Source: CAIYRG01 sp036273455
GTDB lineage: Bacteria; Pseudomonadota; Alphaproteobacteria; Micropepsales; Micropepsaceae
Length of the DNA: 57,825 nt
Assembly (NCBI GenBank): GCA_036273455.1
Contig: DASUHP010000076.1
Location: 1-57,825, forward strand
Direction of reading: 5' to 3'
Part shown: positions 27,595-36,221 of the stretch, piece after piece
Position numbering within the stretch: position 1 is the stretch's first letter
Layout of the letters: each line of letters starts with the position of its first letter
Notes under the pieces: model-generated
Told to the model about the DNA's origin: nothing
The model's database searches: none
The model's input: the letters and a program-made list of their open reading frames with translations, nothing else
Position numbers and translations under genes: made by a program

Positions 27595-28368
27595 ATGATG
27601 GACATTCGGGTTCTTGCGCGCGGCGGTACGGCTTTGGGAGCCGTTCTCGCCTTGTCGGTGGTGGCCGGGTCGGCACTGGGGGCCGGTGCCACACCCGACA
27701 TTTCCGGAACTTACTGGGCGGCGGAATATCATCCCAAACTGATGCTGCAGGGCGGCGGCGCACCGCCGCTGAACGCCGATGGTCAGAAGGCTTATGCGAT
27801 GAATCAGGCCGGCCTGAAGGACGGCTCGATCACCGATGCGGCGCGCAAATTCTGCGTTCCTGACGGTATTCCACGCACCATGGCTTCTCCCTATCCGTTT
27901 GAAATCATCCAGGCTCCGCCCGGACAGGTCACCATTGTGCACGAGCTGAACCACCAGATTCGCGTCGTTGCGATGGACAAGCCGCTGCCGACCTATGACG
28001 AACTGGTGCCGTATCCCTTCTACAACGGCCATTCGGTTGGCCATTGGGAAGGCGACACCCTGGTCGTCCAGACCGCCGGCTTCAACGAGAAGACCTTCCT
28101 TGACGCAACCGGCCTGCCGCATGACGACATGCTGGTCACGACCGAGCGCTTCCGCAAAGTCAGCCCGACCCAGCTCGAGGACGTGGTGACCATCCACGAC
28201 CCGACCTATTACACGCGGGACTTCGGCACGCGGTTTGTCTACACGCTGCGCAATGATGTCCGGCTTGAAGACTATGTCTGCGGCGAACAGCATCGCGACA
28301 TTTCGAAGGTCAACGGGATCACTCAGGCGCGTGCGGCAATCGCCGCAGGCCGTATTCCCGGCCTCTGA
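27595..28368 (+). CDS. Secreted GHYEGD-family protein 1 (most divergent copy)
   Basis: First of thirteen paralogues; function unknown. 257 residues from the ATG seven bases after GGGAGG. Leader with signal peptide to about residue 30. Core GHSVGHWEGDTLVVQTAG (145-162), followed by LPHDDMLVTTERF, which corresponds to the TPHT-LHVVERF block of the others. Cys87 (KFCVPDGIP) and Cys229 (YVCGEQ) occupy the two family Cys positions. It differs in lacking the C-terminal (P/A/S)(D/E)F tail (it ends IPGL) and in having a Trp for the core Tyr. It is followed by its own terminator, so it is a separate transcription unit. Possibly the ancestral or functionally distinct member. Confidence 0.85.
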   Translation: MMDIRVLARGGTALGAVLALSVVAGSALGAGATPDISGTYWAAEYHPKLMLQGGGAPPLNADGQKAYAMNQAGLKDGSITDAARKFCVPDGIPRTMASPYPFEIIQAPPGQVTIVHELNHQIRVVAMDKPLPTYDELVPYPFYNGHSVGHWEGDTLVVQTAGFNEKTFLDATGLPHDDMLVTTERFRKVSPTQLEDVVTIHDPTYYTRDFGTRFVYTLRNDVRLEDYVCGEQHRDISKVNGITQARAAIAAGRIPGL

Positions 28369-28391
28369 TCGTCCGAAAGTGACGGTTACCG

Positions 28392-28431
28392 ATCGGCTGC
28401 AGGACCAAAGGGTTCTGCAGCCGATTTTTTT
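28392..28431 (+). terminator. Rho-independent terminator
   Basis: Eleven-base stem ATCGGCTGCAG / CTGCAGCCGAT with a 12-base loop and a run of Ts. It separates the first family member from the block that follows. Confidence 0.85.
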
Positions 28432-28499
28432 GCTTGCAAGCCGCGCCAGTGCGGCGCGAACATTCCCGCAAGTTCCGGCGGCCGAGATGGAGTGACGGA

Positions 28500-29348
28500 A
28501 TGCTCCGCATTGTGAGTGTTTTCACCATCGCCGGATGTGCCGCGGCAGCGGCGGTGACCGCCGCGGACAGCGCGGGGGCACCCCGCCCCCGCTTTGCCCC
28601 CGATGTCGCCACGGCCTGGCAGGTCGATCATGCCGACGGCGACGATTTTCTTCCGCCGGCAAGCGGACCGGGCCCGGTCAAGTACGATCCGGCCCATCCT
28701 TTCGTCCCGACCGTTCCTGGCGGTCCAAATCAGCCGACATACCGTATTGCCGATGTGACCAACCCGATCCTGAAACCCTGGGCCGCCGATGAGATGCGCA
28801 AGGCCAATCAGGATGTGCTGAACGGCGGTATTCCCTATGTGCCGCGCGAACGTTGCTGGCCCGCAGGTGTTCCGGCCTATGTACTCGAACCGCCGTTCAA
28901 CATCACGGTCTTCATCGAGACGCCGAAGGAAATCCTGATGATCCATCAGAATGATTTCCAGGTCCGGCATATTTACATGGACGTGCCGCACAGCCCGCAT
29001 CCGAAACCGTCATGGACCGGAGAGTCCGTCGGTCACTATGAAGGCGATGAACTGGTCGTCGACACGATCGGCCTGAACGACAAGACGTTCATCGACAATT
29101 ACCGCACGCCGCATACGGACAAACTGCATGTGACCGAACGTTACAAGCTGACCAATGGTGGAAAGACTTTGATTGACACGATAAGGGTGGAAGATCCCGG
29201 TACGTTCAACACGCCGTGGACCGCCATGCAGCGGTGGAAACGGACGGCGCGCGGACCGATCGAAGAAACGCCCTGCGCCGAGAACAACGAAAATATGTTC
29301 AATTATAAAGTGCGTCCCATGCCGACGGCGGAAAGACCCGACTTTTAG
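28500..29348 (+). CDS. Secreted GHYEGD-family protein 2
   Basis: 282 residues from the ATG at 28500 (GGAG eight bases upstream); the earlier in-frame start at 28434 gives a basic tail before the leader and is rejected. Signal peptide of about 22 residues (SVFTIAGCAAAAAVTAA). Then DPAHPFVP, a helix around KPWAADEMRKAN, Cys119 (RERCWPAGVP), the beta-rich core GESVGHYEGDELVVDTIG (174-191), NYRTPHTDKLHVTERY, and Cys259 (PCAENN). Ends RPDF. First of a block with tight spacing (34, 1, -1, 15 and 3 bases) that ends in two membrane proteins. Confidence 0.87.
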   Translation: MLRIVSVFTIAGCAAAAAVTAADSAGAPRPRFAPDVATAWQVDHADGDDFLPPASGPGPVKYDPAHPFVPTVPGGPNQPTYRIADVTNPILKPWAADEMRKANQDVLNGGIPYVPRERCWPAGVPAYVLEPPFNITVFIETPKEILMIHQNDFQVRHIYMDVPHSPHPKPSWTGESVGHYEGDELVVDTIGLNDKTFIDNYRTPHTDKLHVTERYKLTNGGKTLIDTIRVEDPGTFNTPWTAMQRWKRTARGPIEETPCAENNENMFNYKVRPMPTAERPDF

Positions 29349-29382
29349 ACCGGTTTCGCAATTGCTTCAGGGAGGCGTTGTG

Positions 29383-30246
29383 ATGAGGATTCTAAGCACG
29401 ATCATTTGTTTCGGTTTGGCGGTCGGGGCGCTTCCTTCAGATGCTGCGCAAATGGCGGCGCCGCCCGATTTCTCCGGCGCCTGGGCGCGCTCGACTTTCG
29501 GATTTGAGCGGCCGGCGACCGGACCCGGCCCGATCGGGCGCTATCATAATCAGTCGAATGCCGGCGGCAATTTCGAAAATCCGATCCTGACGGCGCCGGC
29601 TGCGGCAATTGTGAAACAGCGCAGCGAAATCCTGCGCAGCGGCCGCGACTATCCAAACCCGTCGCTGAACTGCTGGCCGATGGTGTCGCCCTACATCTTC
29701 CGCGTCCAGGAGATGCAGATGCTGCAGAAAAAGGATGAGGTGGTGTTCCTGTTCATGCAGGATCACCAGATCCGCCGTGTCCGACTGAATTCCATGCATC
29801 CGGCGAAGGTCACACCCTCCTGGTATGGCGATTCAATCGGCCACTACGAAGGCGACACGCTGGTCGTCGATACGGTTGGCGCGAAGGTGGCGCGCGAACC
29901 GGTTCTCGACATGTATGGTTCGCCGTACACGGACGCATTGCATGTGACCGAACGTTACCGGTTGGTCGATTACCAGGTGGCAAAAGCGGCGCAGGACAAA
30001 AACATTCGCGACGCCGGTCCGGTCGCGACCGAACAGGCGGCGGCCGTCGACGAAGGCTACAAGGGCAAAGGCTTGCAGATCGAATTTACTGTCGAAGACA
30101 AGAATGTATTCAAGAGGCCGTGGTCGGCGGTGGTCACATGGCGCCGTGCCGGCGGCTGGGTGGAAAATGTCTGCGCCGAAAACGCCTATGAATATTACAG
30201 CGGTGTATTGACCGATATTCCGCGCGCGGACCGGCCGGAATTCTGA
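29383..30246 (+). CDS. Secreted GHYEGD-family protein 3 (insert subtype)
   Basis: 287 residues from the ATG at 29383, seven bases after GGAGG. Signal peptide to about residue 22. It begins PDFSGAWARSTFGFERP, unlike most copies but like copy 4. Cys97 (NCWPM), core GDSIGHYEGDTLVVDTVG, LHVTERYRL, then an insert of about 35 residues (195-230) rich in Lys/Ala/Glu before GLQIEFTVED, Cys264 (VCAENAYEYY), tail RPEF. Copies 3 and 4 share the insert and a MQMLQ(E/K)KD segment, so they form a subtype. The following gene starts one base after the stop. Confidence 0.87.
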   Translation: MRILSTIICFGLAVGALPSDAAQMAAPPDFSGAWARSTFGFERPATGPGPIGRYHNQSNAGGNFENPILTAPAAAIVKQRSEILRSGRDYPNPSLNCWPMVSPYIFRVQEMQMLQKKDEVVFLFMQDHQIRRVRLNSMHPAKVTPSWYGDSIGHYEGDTLVVDTVGAKVAREPVLDMYGSPYTDALHVTERYRLVDYQVAKAAQDKNIRDAGPVATEQAAAVDEGYKGKGLQIEFTVEDKNVFKRPWSAVVTWRRAGGWVENVCAENAYEYYSGVLTDIPRADRPEF

Positions 30247-30247
30247 A

Positions 30248-31123
30248 ATGCGCGCCGGCGCATTCGTGGCATTCCTGGCACTGAGCGTGACCGCGCCATC
30301 GCGGGCCGATGCTGTTCCGGACTTTTCCGGCATCTGGGCGCGGACGACCTTCGGCTTTGATCTCCCGCCGTCCGGACCGGGGCCGCTGAAGAATCTCGCG
30401 CGCCGGCCCAATGGCACCAGCGACGCGTTCAAGCTGGCCGGCGACTACAACAATCCCATCCTGCAACCCTGGGCTGCCGCCATTGTCAAACAGCATGGCG
30501 CCATTTCTCTGGCGGGCAAATCCTATCCTGATCTGTCGAATGAATGCCGCCCGCTCCCGCCGCCCTATGTCTTGCGCATCGCGCAGATGCAGATGCTGCA
30601 GGAAAAGGATCGCGTCACGATTCTGTACATCCAGGATCATCAGTTCCGGCAGGTGCGGTTGAACGCGACGCATCCGGCAGGACTGGCGCCGTCGTGGAAT
30701 GGCGATTCCGTCGGCCATTACGAAGGCGATACGCTGGTCATCGACACGATCGGGATCAGAACCCGGCCAGGTTCGATGATCGACCTGTACGGCACGCCGC
30801 ATACGGCCGGATTGCATGTCGTTGAACGCTACCGTCTGATCGACGGCGAAGCCGCCAAAACCGCGCAGGAGCGAAGCGAACATGAATATGGCCGCCCCAC
30901 CACCGAGCCGGTTTATGTCGATTTGGATGACCGCGGAAAAGGCCTGCAGGCGGCCTTCACGGTGGAAGATTCCGGCACCTTCACGAGGAGTTGGAACAGC
31001 GCCGTCACCTACCGCCGGTCGTCCGTGAAGGAGTGGGGAGAGATTGCCTGCGCTGAAAATACCCGCGAATATTATCCTGGCGCGACAACAACGGTACCGA
31101 CTGCAAAAAGGCCTGATTTTTAA
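30248..31123 (+). CDS. Secreted GHYEGD-family protein 4 (insert subtype)
   Basis: 291 residues. Signal peptide (FVAFLALSVTAPSRADA). Begins PDFSGIWARTTFGFDLP, as copy 3. Cys100 (ECRPLPPP), core GDSVGHYEGDTLVIDTIG, LYGTPHTAGLHVVERYRL, insert 200-232, FTVEDSGTF, Cys268 (ACAENTREYY), tail RPDF. Its TAA overlaps the ATG of the next gene by one base, so translation is probably coupled. The closest relative in the window is copy 3. Confidence 0.87.
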   Translation: MRAGAFVAFLALSVTAPSRADAVPDFSGIWARTTFGFDLPPSGPGPLKNLARRPNGTSDAFKLAGDYNNPILQPWAAAIVKQHGAISLAGKSYPDLSNECRPLPPPYVLRIAQMQMLQEKDRVTILYIQDHQFRQVRLNATHPAGLAPSWNGDSVGHYEGDTLVIDTIGIRTRPGSMIDLYGTPHTAGLHVVERYRLIDGEAAKTAQERSEHEYGRPTTEPVYVDLDDRGKGLQAAFTVEDSGTFTRSWNSAVTYRRSSVKEWGEIACAENTREYYPGATTTVPTAKRPDF

Positions 31124-31950
31124 TGCGATTGGCAGCCTATGGAATTTCGTTGGTTGCGGCATGCATGTGTGCCGCGCCAGTGCATGCGGATTTAGCAGCG
31201 AAAATTCCGGATTTGGGGCATGCCGATACCGGCTGGTTTCCGGTGAGCGACGACTTCGAGCCGCCCGCATCCGGTCCCGGTCCGGTGGTTTCCGATCCCG
31301 CGCATCCCTATTACAGCAACCAGAGCGGCCGCCAGGCGACCTGGCGCGTGGCCAATCTCGACAATCCCATTCTCCAGCCCTGGGTTCGTGACCGCCTGCA
31401 AAAGGCGAACACCAATTCGCTTTCCGGCCATGTCCCGTTTTCTCCGCGCGAGACCTGCTGGCCGGCGGGCGTGCCCGGCTATGACGTGTTCTCGCGCTTG
31501 CGTCCGGTCTATTTCCTGCAGCGTCCGAACGAAGTCGTGATCATGAACGAAGGCGATGCGCAATTCCGCCACGTATTCATGAACGTCCCGCATTCGCAAA
31601 ATCCGAAACCATCATGGTACGGAGAATCCGTCGGCCATTATGAAAACGGCGATCTGGTCATCGACACGATCGGGCTCAATGACAAAACATTCGTCGACAA
31701 CTACCTGACGCCGCACACGACGTCGCTGCATGTTGTCGAGCGGTTTCACCCCGACCCGTCCGGCAAGCGCCTCGAACTTACCGTCATGGTTGACGATCCC
31801 GGCGCATTCAAGATGCCCTGGACGGCGCGGCAGGTTTACCGGCGCGCGCCCCACGACACGATGGAAGAGGCGGTTTGCGCGGAAAACAATGCCGATTTTT
31901 TTGGTCAGGGTTTTTTGCCGATTCCAGAAGCGAAGATACCGGATTTCTGA
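31123..31950 (+). CDS. Secreted GHYEGD-family protein 5
   Basis: 275 residues. Signal peptide (ISLVAACMCAAPVHA). Cys112 (ETCWPAGVP), core GESVGHYENGDLVIDTIG (EN replaces EGD by a shift), NYLTPHTTSLHVVERF, Cys252 (VCAENNADFF), tail IPDF. Its DNA shares an identical 35-base run with copy 13 over the core (31600-31634 with 40187-40221). It is the last enzyme-like member before the two DUF6644-like membrane genes, 15 bases away. Confidence 0.87.
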   Translation: MRLAAYGISLVAACMCAAPVHADLAAKIPDLGHADTGWFPVSDDFEPPASGPGPVVSDPAHPYYSNQSGRQATWRVANLDNPILQPWVRDRLQKANTNSLSGHVPFSPRETCWPAGVPGYDVFSRLRPVYFLQRPNEVVIMNEGDAQFRHVFMNVPHSQNPKPSWYGESVGHYENGDLVIDTIGLNDKTFVDNYLTPHTTSLHVVERFHPDPSGKRLELTVMVDDPGAFKMPWTARQVYRRAPHDTMEEAVCAENNADFFGQGFLPIPEAKIPDF

Positions 31951-31965
31951 GGAGCGCCCGGCGCC

Positions 31966-32481
31966 ATGGAAGCATTTTTCGGTTGGCTTGAGCATACGGG
32001 ATTAAGTCAGTTCATTCGCGGCGGCTCATTCGCTTTCCCGCTGATCCTGACCGCACATGTACTCGGCGCGGGTCTGATCGCGGGTACCGGCGCCGCGGTG
32101 GCATTCCGGCTGCTGGGCGTTGCACGCGGCGTTCCGGCGGCGCTGTTCGAGGGGTTTTACCCGGTGCTGTGGGGGGCGCTCGCGCTCAATATCGCATCCG
32201 GGCTGTTGCTGCTTGACGCCTATCCCTACAAGGCCTTCACCAACCCGGTGTTCTACGTGAAGCTGTCGCTCGTGGCGAGCGGAGTCTATCTCGCGGTGAA
32301 AATCAGGGATGGCATCTTACGGGCGCCGGTCTGGCAGACCGCAACGCACCAGGCCGCCGTGATGAATCCACGCGCGCTTGCAACTCTGTCACTCACCTGC
32401 TGGGCGGGAGCGCTGATCGCCGGACGCCTGCTCGCTTATACCTATACATGGCTGCTGGTCGGCGTTCCGGGTGGGTTTTAG
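31966..32481 (+). CDS. DUF6644-like membrane protein A
   Basis: 171 residues with about four hydrophobic segments. TM1 carries FPLILTAHVLGAGLIAGTG, with a His in the membrane (AHVLG). The overall pattern resembles small DUF6644 proteins, remembered from family descriptions and not searched. The function is unknown; buried His residues leave heme-b binding as a possibility. It lies 15 bases after copy 5 and three bases before a second, similar protein, inside the paralogue array on the same strand, so it probably works with the secreted proteins. Confidence 0.75.
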   Translation: MEAFFGWLEHTGLSQFIRGGSFAFPLILTAHVLGAGLIAGTGAAVAFRLLGVARGVPAALFEGFYPVLWGALALNIASGLLLLDAYPYKAFTNPVFYVKLSLVASGVYLAVKIRDGILRAPVWQTATHQAAVMNPRALATLSLTCWAGALIAGRLLAYTYTWLLVGVPGGF

Positions 32482-32484
32482 CCG

Positions 32485-33006
32485 ATGTTCACCGAGCCAC
32501 TCTATGCACAGCCGTGGGAGCAATGGATACGCGCGAGCGCGCTGCACCACTTTATTTCCGCGCATGGCCAATGGCTTTGGCCGGCGCTGCAGTCGATTCA
32601 CTATCTCGGCTTTTCTCTGTTGCTGGGCACAGTCGGTTTGTTCGACCTGCGGGTGCTCGGCATGGCGCGGCAGATCGCACCGGCCAAGCTCCATCGCCTG
32701 ATCCCAATCGGCGTCGCGGGCCTGGCCGTCAATCTGTCGACCGGAATCGTGTTCTTTTTCGGTTTTCCCGAACAGTATTTCTACAATCCGTCATTCCAGC
32801 TTCTGGTGACTTTCGTGATGATCGGCTGCGCCAATGCGGCGCTGTTCTACGTCACTCCGGCCTATGGCGGCGTCAAACGCCTTGCACCCGGAGACGACGC
32901 ACCGCTGCGGGCGAAAATCATCGCCGGAACGTCGCTGTCTTGCTGGATCGCGGTGCTGGTATGTGGCCGGCTGATTACGTTCTTTCGGCCGCCGGTGTTC
33001 CACTGA
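32485..33006 (+). CDS. DUF6644-like membrane protein B
   Basis: 173 residues, about four TM segments. The N-terminal amphipathic stretch and IHYLGFSLLLGTVGLFDLRVLG (split here as IHYLGFSLLLGTVGL, then FDLRVLG) fit the DUF6644 pattern I remember, including a His in TM1. LPIGVAGLAVNLSTGIVFFF-like TM2 follows. Probably a heteromeric partner of the protein encoded three bases upstream. Last gene of the first paralogue block; its 3' end overlaps a small antisense gene by 32 bases. Confidence 0.77.
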   Translation: MFTEPLYAQPWEQWIRASALHHFISAHGQWLWPALQSIHYLGFSLLLGTVGLFDLRVLGMARQIAPAKLHRLIPIGVAGLAVNLSTGIVFFFGFPEQYFYNPSFQLLVTFVMIGCANAALFYVTPAYGGVKRLAPGDDAPLRAKIIAGTSLSCWIAVLVCGRLITFFRPPVFH

Positions 33007-33178
33007 TCTCGATTTCCGCCGCCGGGACGGCCCGCTCTATCTGCTTGCGCTGCAAGCTGCGGCGATGGAGCCACGGTGCGATCAACCACAGTACAGCGAC
33101 CGCAATGATCGGCACCGGCAGGACGACCAGGAGCGTGTAAACTTCCTCCGCCCAATCCAGTTTGGCGTTCCACTCCAT
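32975..33178 (-). CDS. Small single-TM protein
   Basis: 67 residues: MEWNAKLDWAEEVYTLL, one hydrophobic helix (VVLPVPIIAVAVLWLIAPWL), then a basic stretch RRSLQRKQIER. The topology and codon-like composition are plausible and AGGAG lies just before the ATG, although spacing is short. It overlaps the end of the + strand membrane gene. No family recognised; it could be a regulator or subunit of the DUF6644-like proteins. Confidence 0.5.
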   Translation of the reverse strand: MEWNAKLDWAEEVYTLLVVLPVPIIAVAVLWLIAPWLHRRSLQRKQIERAVPAAEIEISGTPAAERT

Positions 33179-33298
33179 TGCTCCTGGCCTCGCAATCCTG
33201 TCCGCGGCAACGGCAAAGCCGCAGCCGGTAAGTTACAGCTCTGAACTCAAATAGTATTTTCTGCCGAAGAACTTCGCAACCCGGCGGAGCGACAGCGC

Positions 33299-33340
33299 TT
33301 AGAGCGTGATCCGATTAAATGGAATCGGATCACGCTCTAA
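33299..33340. repeat. Perfect 18-base inverted repeat (intergenic palindrome)
   Basis: Arms TTAGAGCGTGATCCGATT and its exact reverse complement, with a six-base spacer AAATGG. I recognise this type of sequence from memory as a dispersed intergenic element in Hyphomicrobiales and related alphaproteobacteria. It may act as a RNA hairpin, nuclease barrier or mobile REP-like unit. Confidence 0.85.
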
Positions 33341-33355
33341 ATTCCTTTGATTGTC

Positions 33356-33398
33356 GCGCAATCTTTCGGCGAACCGCTTACACTTCGCCGGATTGCGC
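33356..33398. repeat. Second hairpin of the palindromic element
   Basis: GCGCAATC ... GATTGCGC flank CGGCGAA ... TTCGCCG with a three-base bulge and a loop around CCGCTTACA. Such a stem often follows the AGAGCGTGATCC palindrome directly, so both are probably one composite repeat spanning about 33299-33402. Confidence 0.7.
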
Positions 33399-33479
33399 TC
33401 TAGGCAATTGCCGCGCGGCCCCATTCACCTTAAAGTTTAATCACCATCAGGTTGTGCCGCACTCGGGAGGGGCCGACGC

Positions 33480-34352
33480 ATGAAACCGCTGCCGCAACTG
33501 TCTGTCGCCTCCGCGCTGGCATTTGGCGGAATTTTACTTTCCGTCAGCATTGCCTCCGGCGACCCCGGCGACACAACAAGCATTCCCAATTTTGCCTCTG
33601 CCAATTTCGGCTGGCAAACCAATGTCGCGGATTGGCAGGCGCCAGCCGCCGGTCACGGCCATGGCCCGATCGCATCCGACCCCGCGCACCCGTTCCTCAG
33701 CAATGCTGATGCCGGCAGGGCTGGTGCGCAACCGACGCTGCGCATCGGCAACAGCAATGACCCCGTGCTCAAGCCCTGGGCGGCCAGGCTGATGGCGGAT
33801 TCCAACGAGGAAGCTCTCAAGGGAATTCGGCAGGTGCCGTTCGCGGCACAGGCGCGCTGCTATCCGGGCGGCGTTCCGGGCCAGCTGCTGTTTCCGTTCG
33901 AGCCTTTCTATTTCGTCCAGACACCGAAAGAAGTCTGGATGATCTGGCAGCGCGACCACATGGTCCGACGGGTCTTCCTGACCGATAAACATTCACTGCG
34001 CGTGAAGCCGTCATGGTTCGGCGAGTCGATCGGCCATTATGAAAACGGCGATACGCTTGTCGTCGATACGATCGGGCTTTCGACGAAGAACAGCTATATC
34101 GACAATTTCCGCACGCCGCACACGGAAGATCTTCACGTGGTGGAACGGTTCACCATCAGTCGGGATGGCAAGAACCTGACCGCGGTTGCGACCGTGGACG
34201 ATCCCGGCACGTTCAATGAGCCGCTGACGATGCAGCAGCGCTGGTTCAAGGTGAACGCGCCGATGGAAGAGACCGTTTGCGCCGAAAATAATGACGACTT
34301 CTTCCACCAGAACCTGTTTCCGCTGCCCGAAGCAAAGACATCTGACTTCTGA
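33480..34352 (+). CDS. Secreted GHYEGD-family protein 6
   Basis: 290 residues. Signal peptide (SVASALAFGGILLSVSIASG). Cys127 (ARCYPGGVP), TPKEVWMIWQRDHMVRRV, core GESIGHYENGDTLVVDTIG (one-residue longer, EN-GD), NFRTPHTEDLHVVERF, Cys267 (VCAENNDDFF), tail SDF. It opens the second block of eight. Closest to copy 7 by the WQRDHMVRR segment. Phe replaces Tyr in PSWFGES, as in copies 10 and 12. Confidence 0.87.
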   Translation: MKPLPQLSVASALAFGGILLSVSIASGDPGDTTSIPNFASANFGWQTNVADWQAPAAGHGHGPIASDPAHPFLSNADAGRAGAQPTLRIGNSNDPVLKPWAARLMADSNEEALKGIRQVPFAAQARCYPGGVPGQLLFPFEPFYFVQTPKEVWMIWQRDHMVRRVFLTDKHSLRVKPSWFGESIGHYENGDTLVVDTIGLSTKNSYIDNFRTPHTEDLHVVERFTISRDGKNLTAVATVDDPGTFNEPLTMQQRWFKVNAPMEETVCAENNDDFFHQNLFPLPEAKTSDF

Positions 34353-34374
34353 TCTACGACTTTTGGAGAAACGA

Positions 34375-35331
34375 ATGCCGGCTTCCCTTGATGTGATTTC
34401 GTCCTGCGCCAAATGCGCGATTGTTGGTGCGGGTTTTGCGGTGCTGGCATTGTCGCCGGCATCGTCGGCGCAAAACCAGCGGCCGCGCGAAGCGGATCTG
34501 GTCGATCGTTCACAACCCGCCGATCTCGACTATTCCGTCACGAAAAACGGTATCCCCAATCTGGCATCGATCCAGTTTGCCTGGCTTTCCGACGGCGCGG
34601 ACTGGAAGGATCCTCCTCCGGGTACGGCGGGACATGGCCGGATCAAAAACGATCCCGACCATCCGTTCCTCGGCAATGTCGATGCGATCCGGCAGGGGAA
34701 GCAGCCGACGCTGCGCATTGGTGACTATCGCGACCCGGTGCTGAAGCCCTGGGCAGCGGAATTCATGAAGGCCAGCAATGACGAGGCGCTGTCGGGAAAA
34801 CTGGATGTGCCTTTTGCGGCGCAAGCGCGCTGCTGGCCGGGAGGCGTTCCAGGCCAGGATCTTTATCCGGCCGAACCTGTCTATTTCATCCAGACGCCGA
34901 AAGAGGTGTGGATGGTGTGGCAGCGCGACCATATGGTCCGCCGCGTGTATCTCCGGGACAAACACTCTGCCAATCCGGAGCCGCAACCGTTCGGCGAATC
35001 CATCGGCCATTACGAAGGCAATAACACCCTCGTCGTGGATACCGTCGGCATGGTCACCAAAAACAATTACATCGACAATTTCCGCACACCCCATTCACCG
35101 AAGGAACATGTCGTCGAGCGGTTCACTATTTCGCCGGACGGCAAATCGCTGAGTGCAGTCGTAACGGTGGACGACCCGGAGACGTTCAACGAGCCGCTGC
35201 ACATGATGCAGACCTGGCACAAGGTACGCAATCCGCTGATCGAGACGGTGTGCTCCGAGAACAACAATGATGCGATTTTTTTCCATCAGAAGCTGTTTCC
35301 AATTCCGCAGGCGGACAAGCCGGACTTCTGA
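34375..35331 (+). CDS. Secreted GHYEGD-family protein 7 (longest)
   Basis: 318 residues from the ATG at 34375, with GGAGAA upstream; the frame is open from 34291 but overlaps the previous gene, so that start is rejected. A weak leader (CAIVGAGFAVLALSPASSA) and an N-terminal extension of about 25 residues (QNQRPREADLVDRSQPAD) distinguish it. Cys153 (ARCWPGGVP), core GESIGHYEGNNTLVVDTVG, NFRTPHSPKEHVVERF, Cys293 (VCSENNNDA), tail KPDF. Shares WQRDHMVRR with copy 6. Within the core the usual PSW preceding GES is PQP. Confidence 0.87.
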   Translation: MPASLDVISSCAKCAIVGAGFAVLALSPASSAQNQRPREADLVDRSQPADLDYSVTKNGIPNLASIQFAWLSDGADWKDPPPGTAGHGRIKNDPDHPFLGNVDAIRQGKQPTLRIGDYRDPVLKPWAAEFMKASNDEALSGKLDVPFAAQARCWPGGVPGQDLYPAEPVYFIQTPKEVWMVWQRDHMVRRVYLRDKHSANPEPQPFGESIGHYEGNNTLVVDTVGMVTKNNYIDNFRTPHSPKEHVVERFTISPDGKSLSAVVTVDDPETFNEPLHMMQTWHKVRNPLIETVCSENNNDAIFFHQKLFPIPQADKPDF

Positions 35332-35371
35332 CGGCCGGCAACGCCGGCATTGTGATTCGGGGAGGAATCCG

Positions 35372-36208
35372 ATGTCATCGATCTCGCAGACAAGACATGT
35401 CGTTCCGGCCGCAGCGGCCCTGGTGATGACCTGGGCCGCGGGCGCAGACGCGCAAAGCGCTGCGCATCCGGACTTTTCCGCCGGCACCGCCGGTTGGGTA
35501 TCGATCGGCACCGACTATGTTGCGGTGCCGGACGGACCACAGCCGGTCACTTATGATCCGGCCCACCGATATGTGCCGAACGGCTCGGGAGCACAGCCGA
35601 CCTTCCGTGTGGCCGATACTAACAATTCGAATCTGACCGAATTTGCACGTGAAGGACTGAAACGGTCCAACGACATGGTGCTGGCCGGATTTGCCATGTA
35701 TGCGCGTGAATCGCGCTGCTGGATGACCGGTGTTCCGGCTTATCTGCTCAATCCGGCACAGCCGACATTCATCCTGCAGGAACCGCAAAAAATCACCATG
35801 ATGTGGCAGATGGATCAGCAGGTCCGCCACATCTATCTCGACGTGCCGCATTCGAGGTCGCCGAAGCCATCCTGGTACGGAGAGTCCGTCGGGCATTACG
35901 AGGGCGATACCCTGGTGGTCGACACCATCGGCCAGAACACCCAGACCTTCATCGACAATTACCGCACCCCGCACAGCGACAAGCTGCATGTGATCGAACG
36001 GTTTCGTCTGATCGAAGGCGGCGAGAAGCTGCAGGCCGATATAACCATCGAAGACGCGGCGGCATTGAAGCAGCCGCTTCGCGTGGTGCATCAGTGGCGA
36101 AAGGTGCAGGGGCCGATGACCGAGTCGCGCTGCGCGGATGGTGAAATGAACAATCCCTTTGCGCAGCAGGCCGAACCGATCCCGGTTTCGGCAAAGGCAG
36201 ATTTCTAA
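35372..36208 (+). CDS. Secreted GHYEGD-family protein 8
   Basis: 278 residues from the ATG after GGGGAGGA (35372); the earlier in-frame start at 35267 lies inside copy 7 and is rejected. Signal peptide VPAAAALVMTWAAGADA. Cys116 (SRCWMTGVP), VRHIYLDVPHSRSPKPSW, core GESVGHYEGDTLVVDTIG (170-187), IGQNTQTFIDNYRTPHSD, LHVIERF, Cys254 (SRCADGEMNN), tail KADF. Sister of copy 9 (both QMD-VRHIYLDVPHS and IGQNT). The usual E of CAE is D here. Confidence 0.87.
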   Translation: MSSISQTRHVVPAAAALVMTWAAGADAQSAAHPDFSAGTAGWVSIGTDYVAVPDGPQPVTYDPAHRYVPNGSGAQPTFRVADTNNSNLTEFAREGLKRSNDMVLAGFAMYARESRCWMTGVPAYLLNPAQPTFILQEPQKITMMWQMDQQVRHIYLDVPHSRSPKPSWYGESVGHYEGDTLVVDTIGQNTQTFIDNYRTPHSDKLHVIERFRLIEGGEKLQADITIEDAAALKQPLRVVHQWRKVQGPMTESRCADGEMNNPFAQQAEPIPVSAKADF

Positions 36209-36221
36209 CGGGAGCTTCGAG

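Larger units (their letters stand above)
33179..33479. other. Intergenic region dividing the paralogue array
   Basis: About 300 bases containing two palindromic elements (separate entries) and then an AT-richer stretch (about 33425-33460), which is the likely promoter zone for the second block of eight paralogues. A ribosome-binding site (GGGAGGGG) precedes the ATG at 33480. Confidence 0.5.

Noticed and set aside
30134..31270. 378-codon antisense open frame over copies 3-5 of the secreted family
   Set aside because: Shadow of conserved coding sequence; recurrent only because the sense genes are paralogues.
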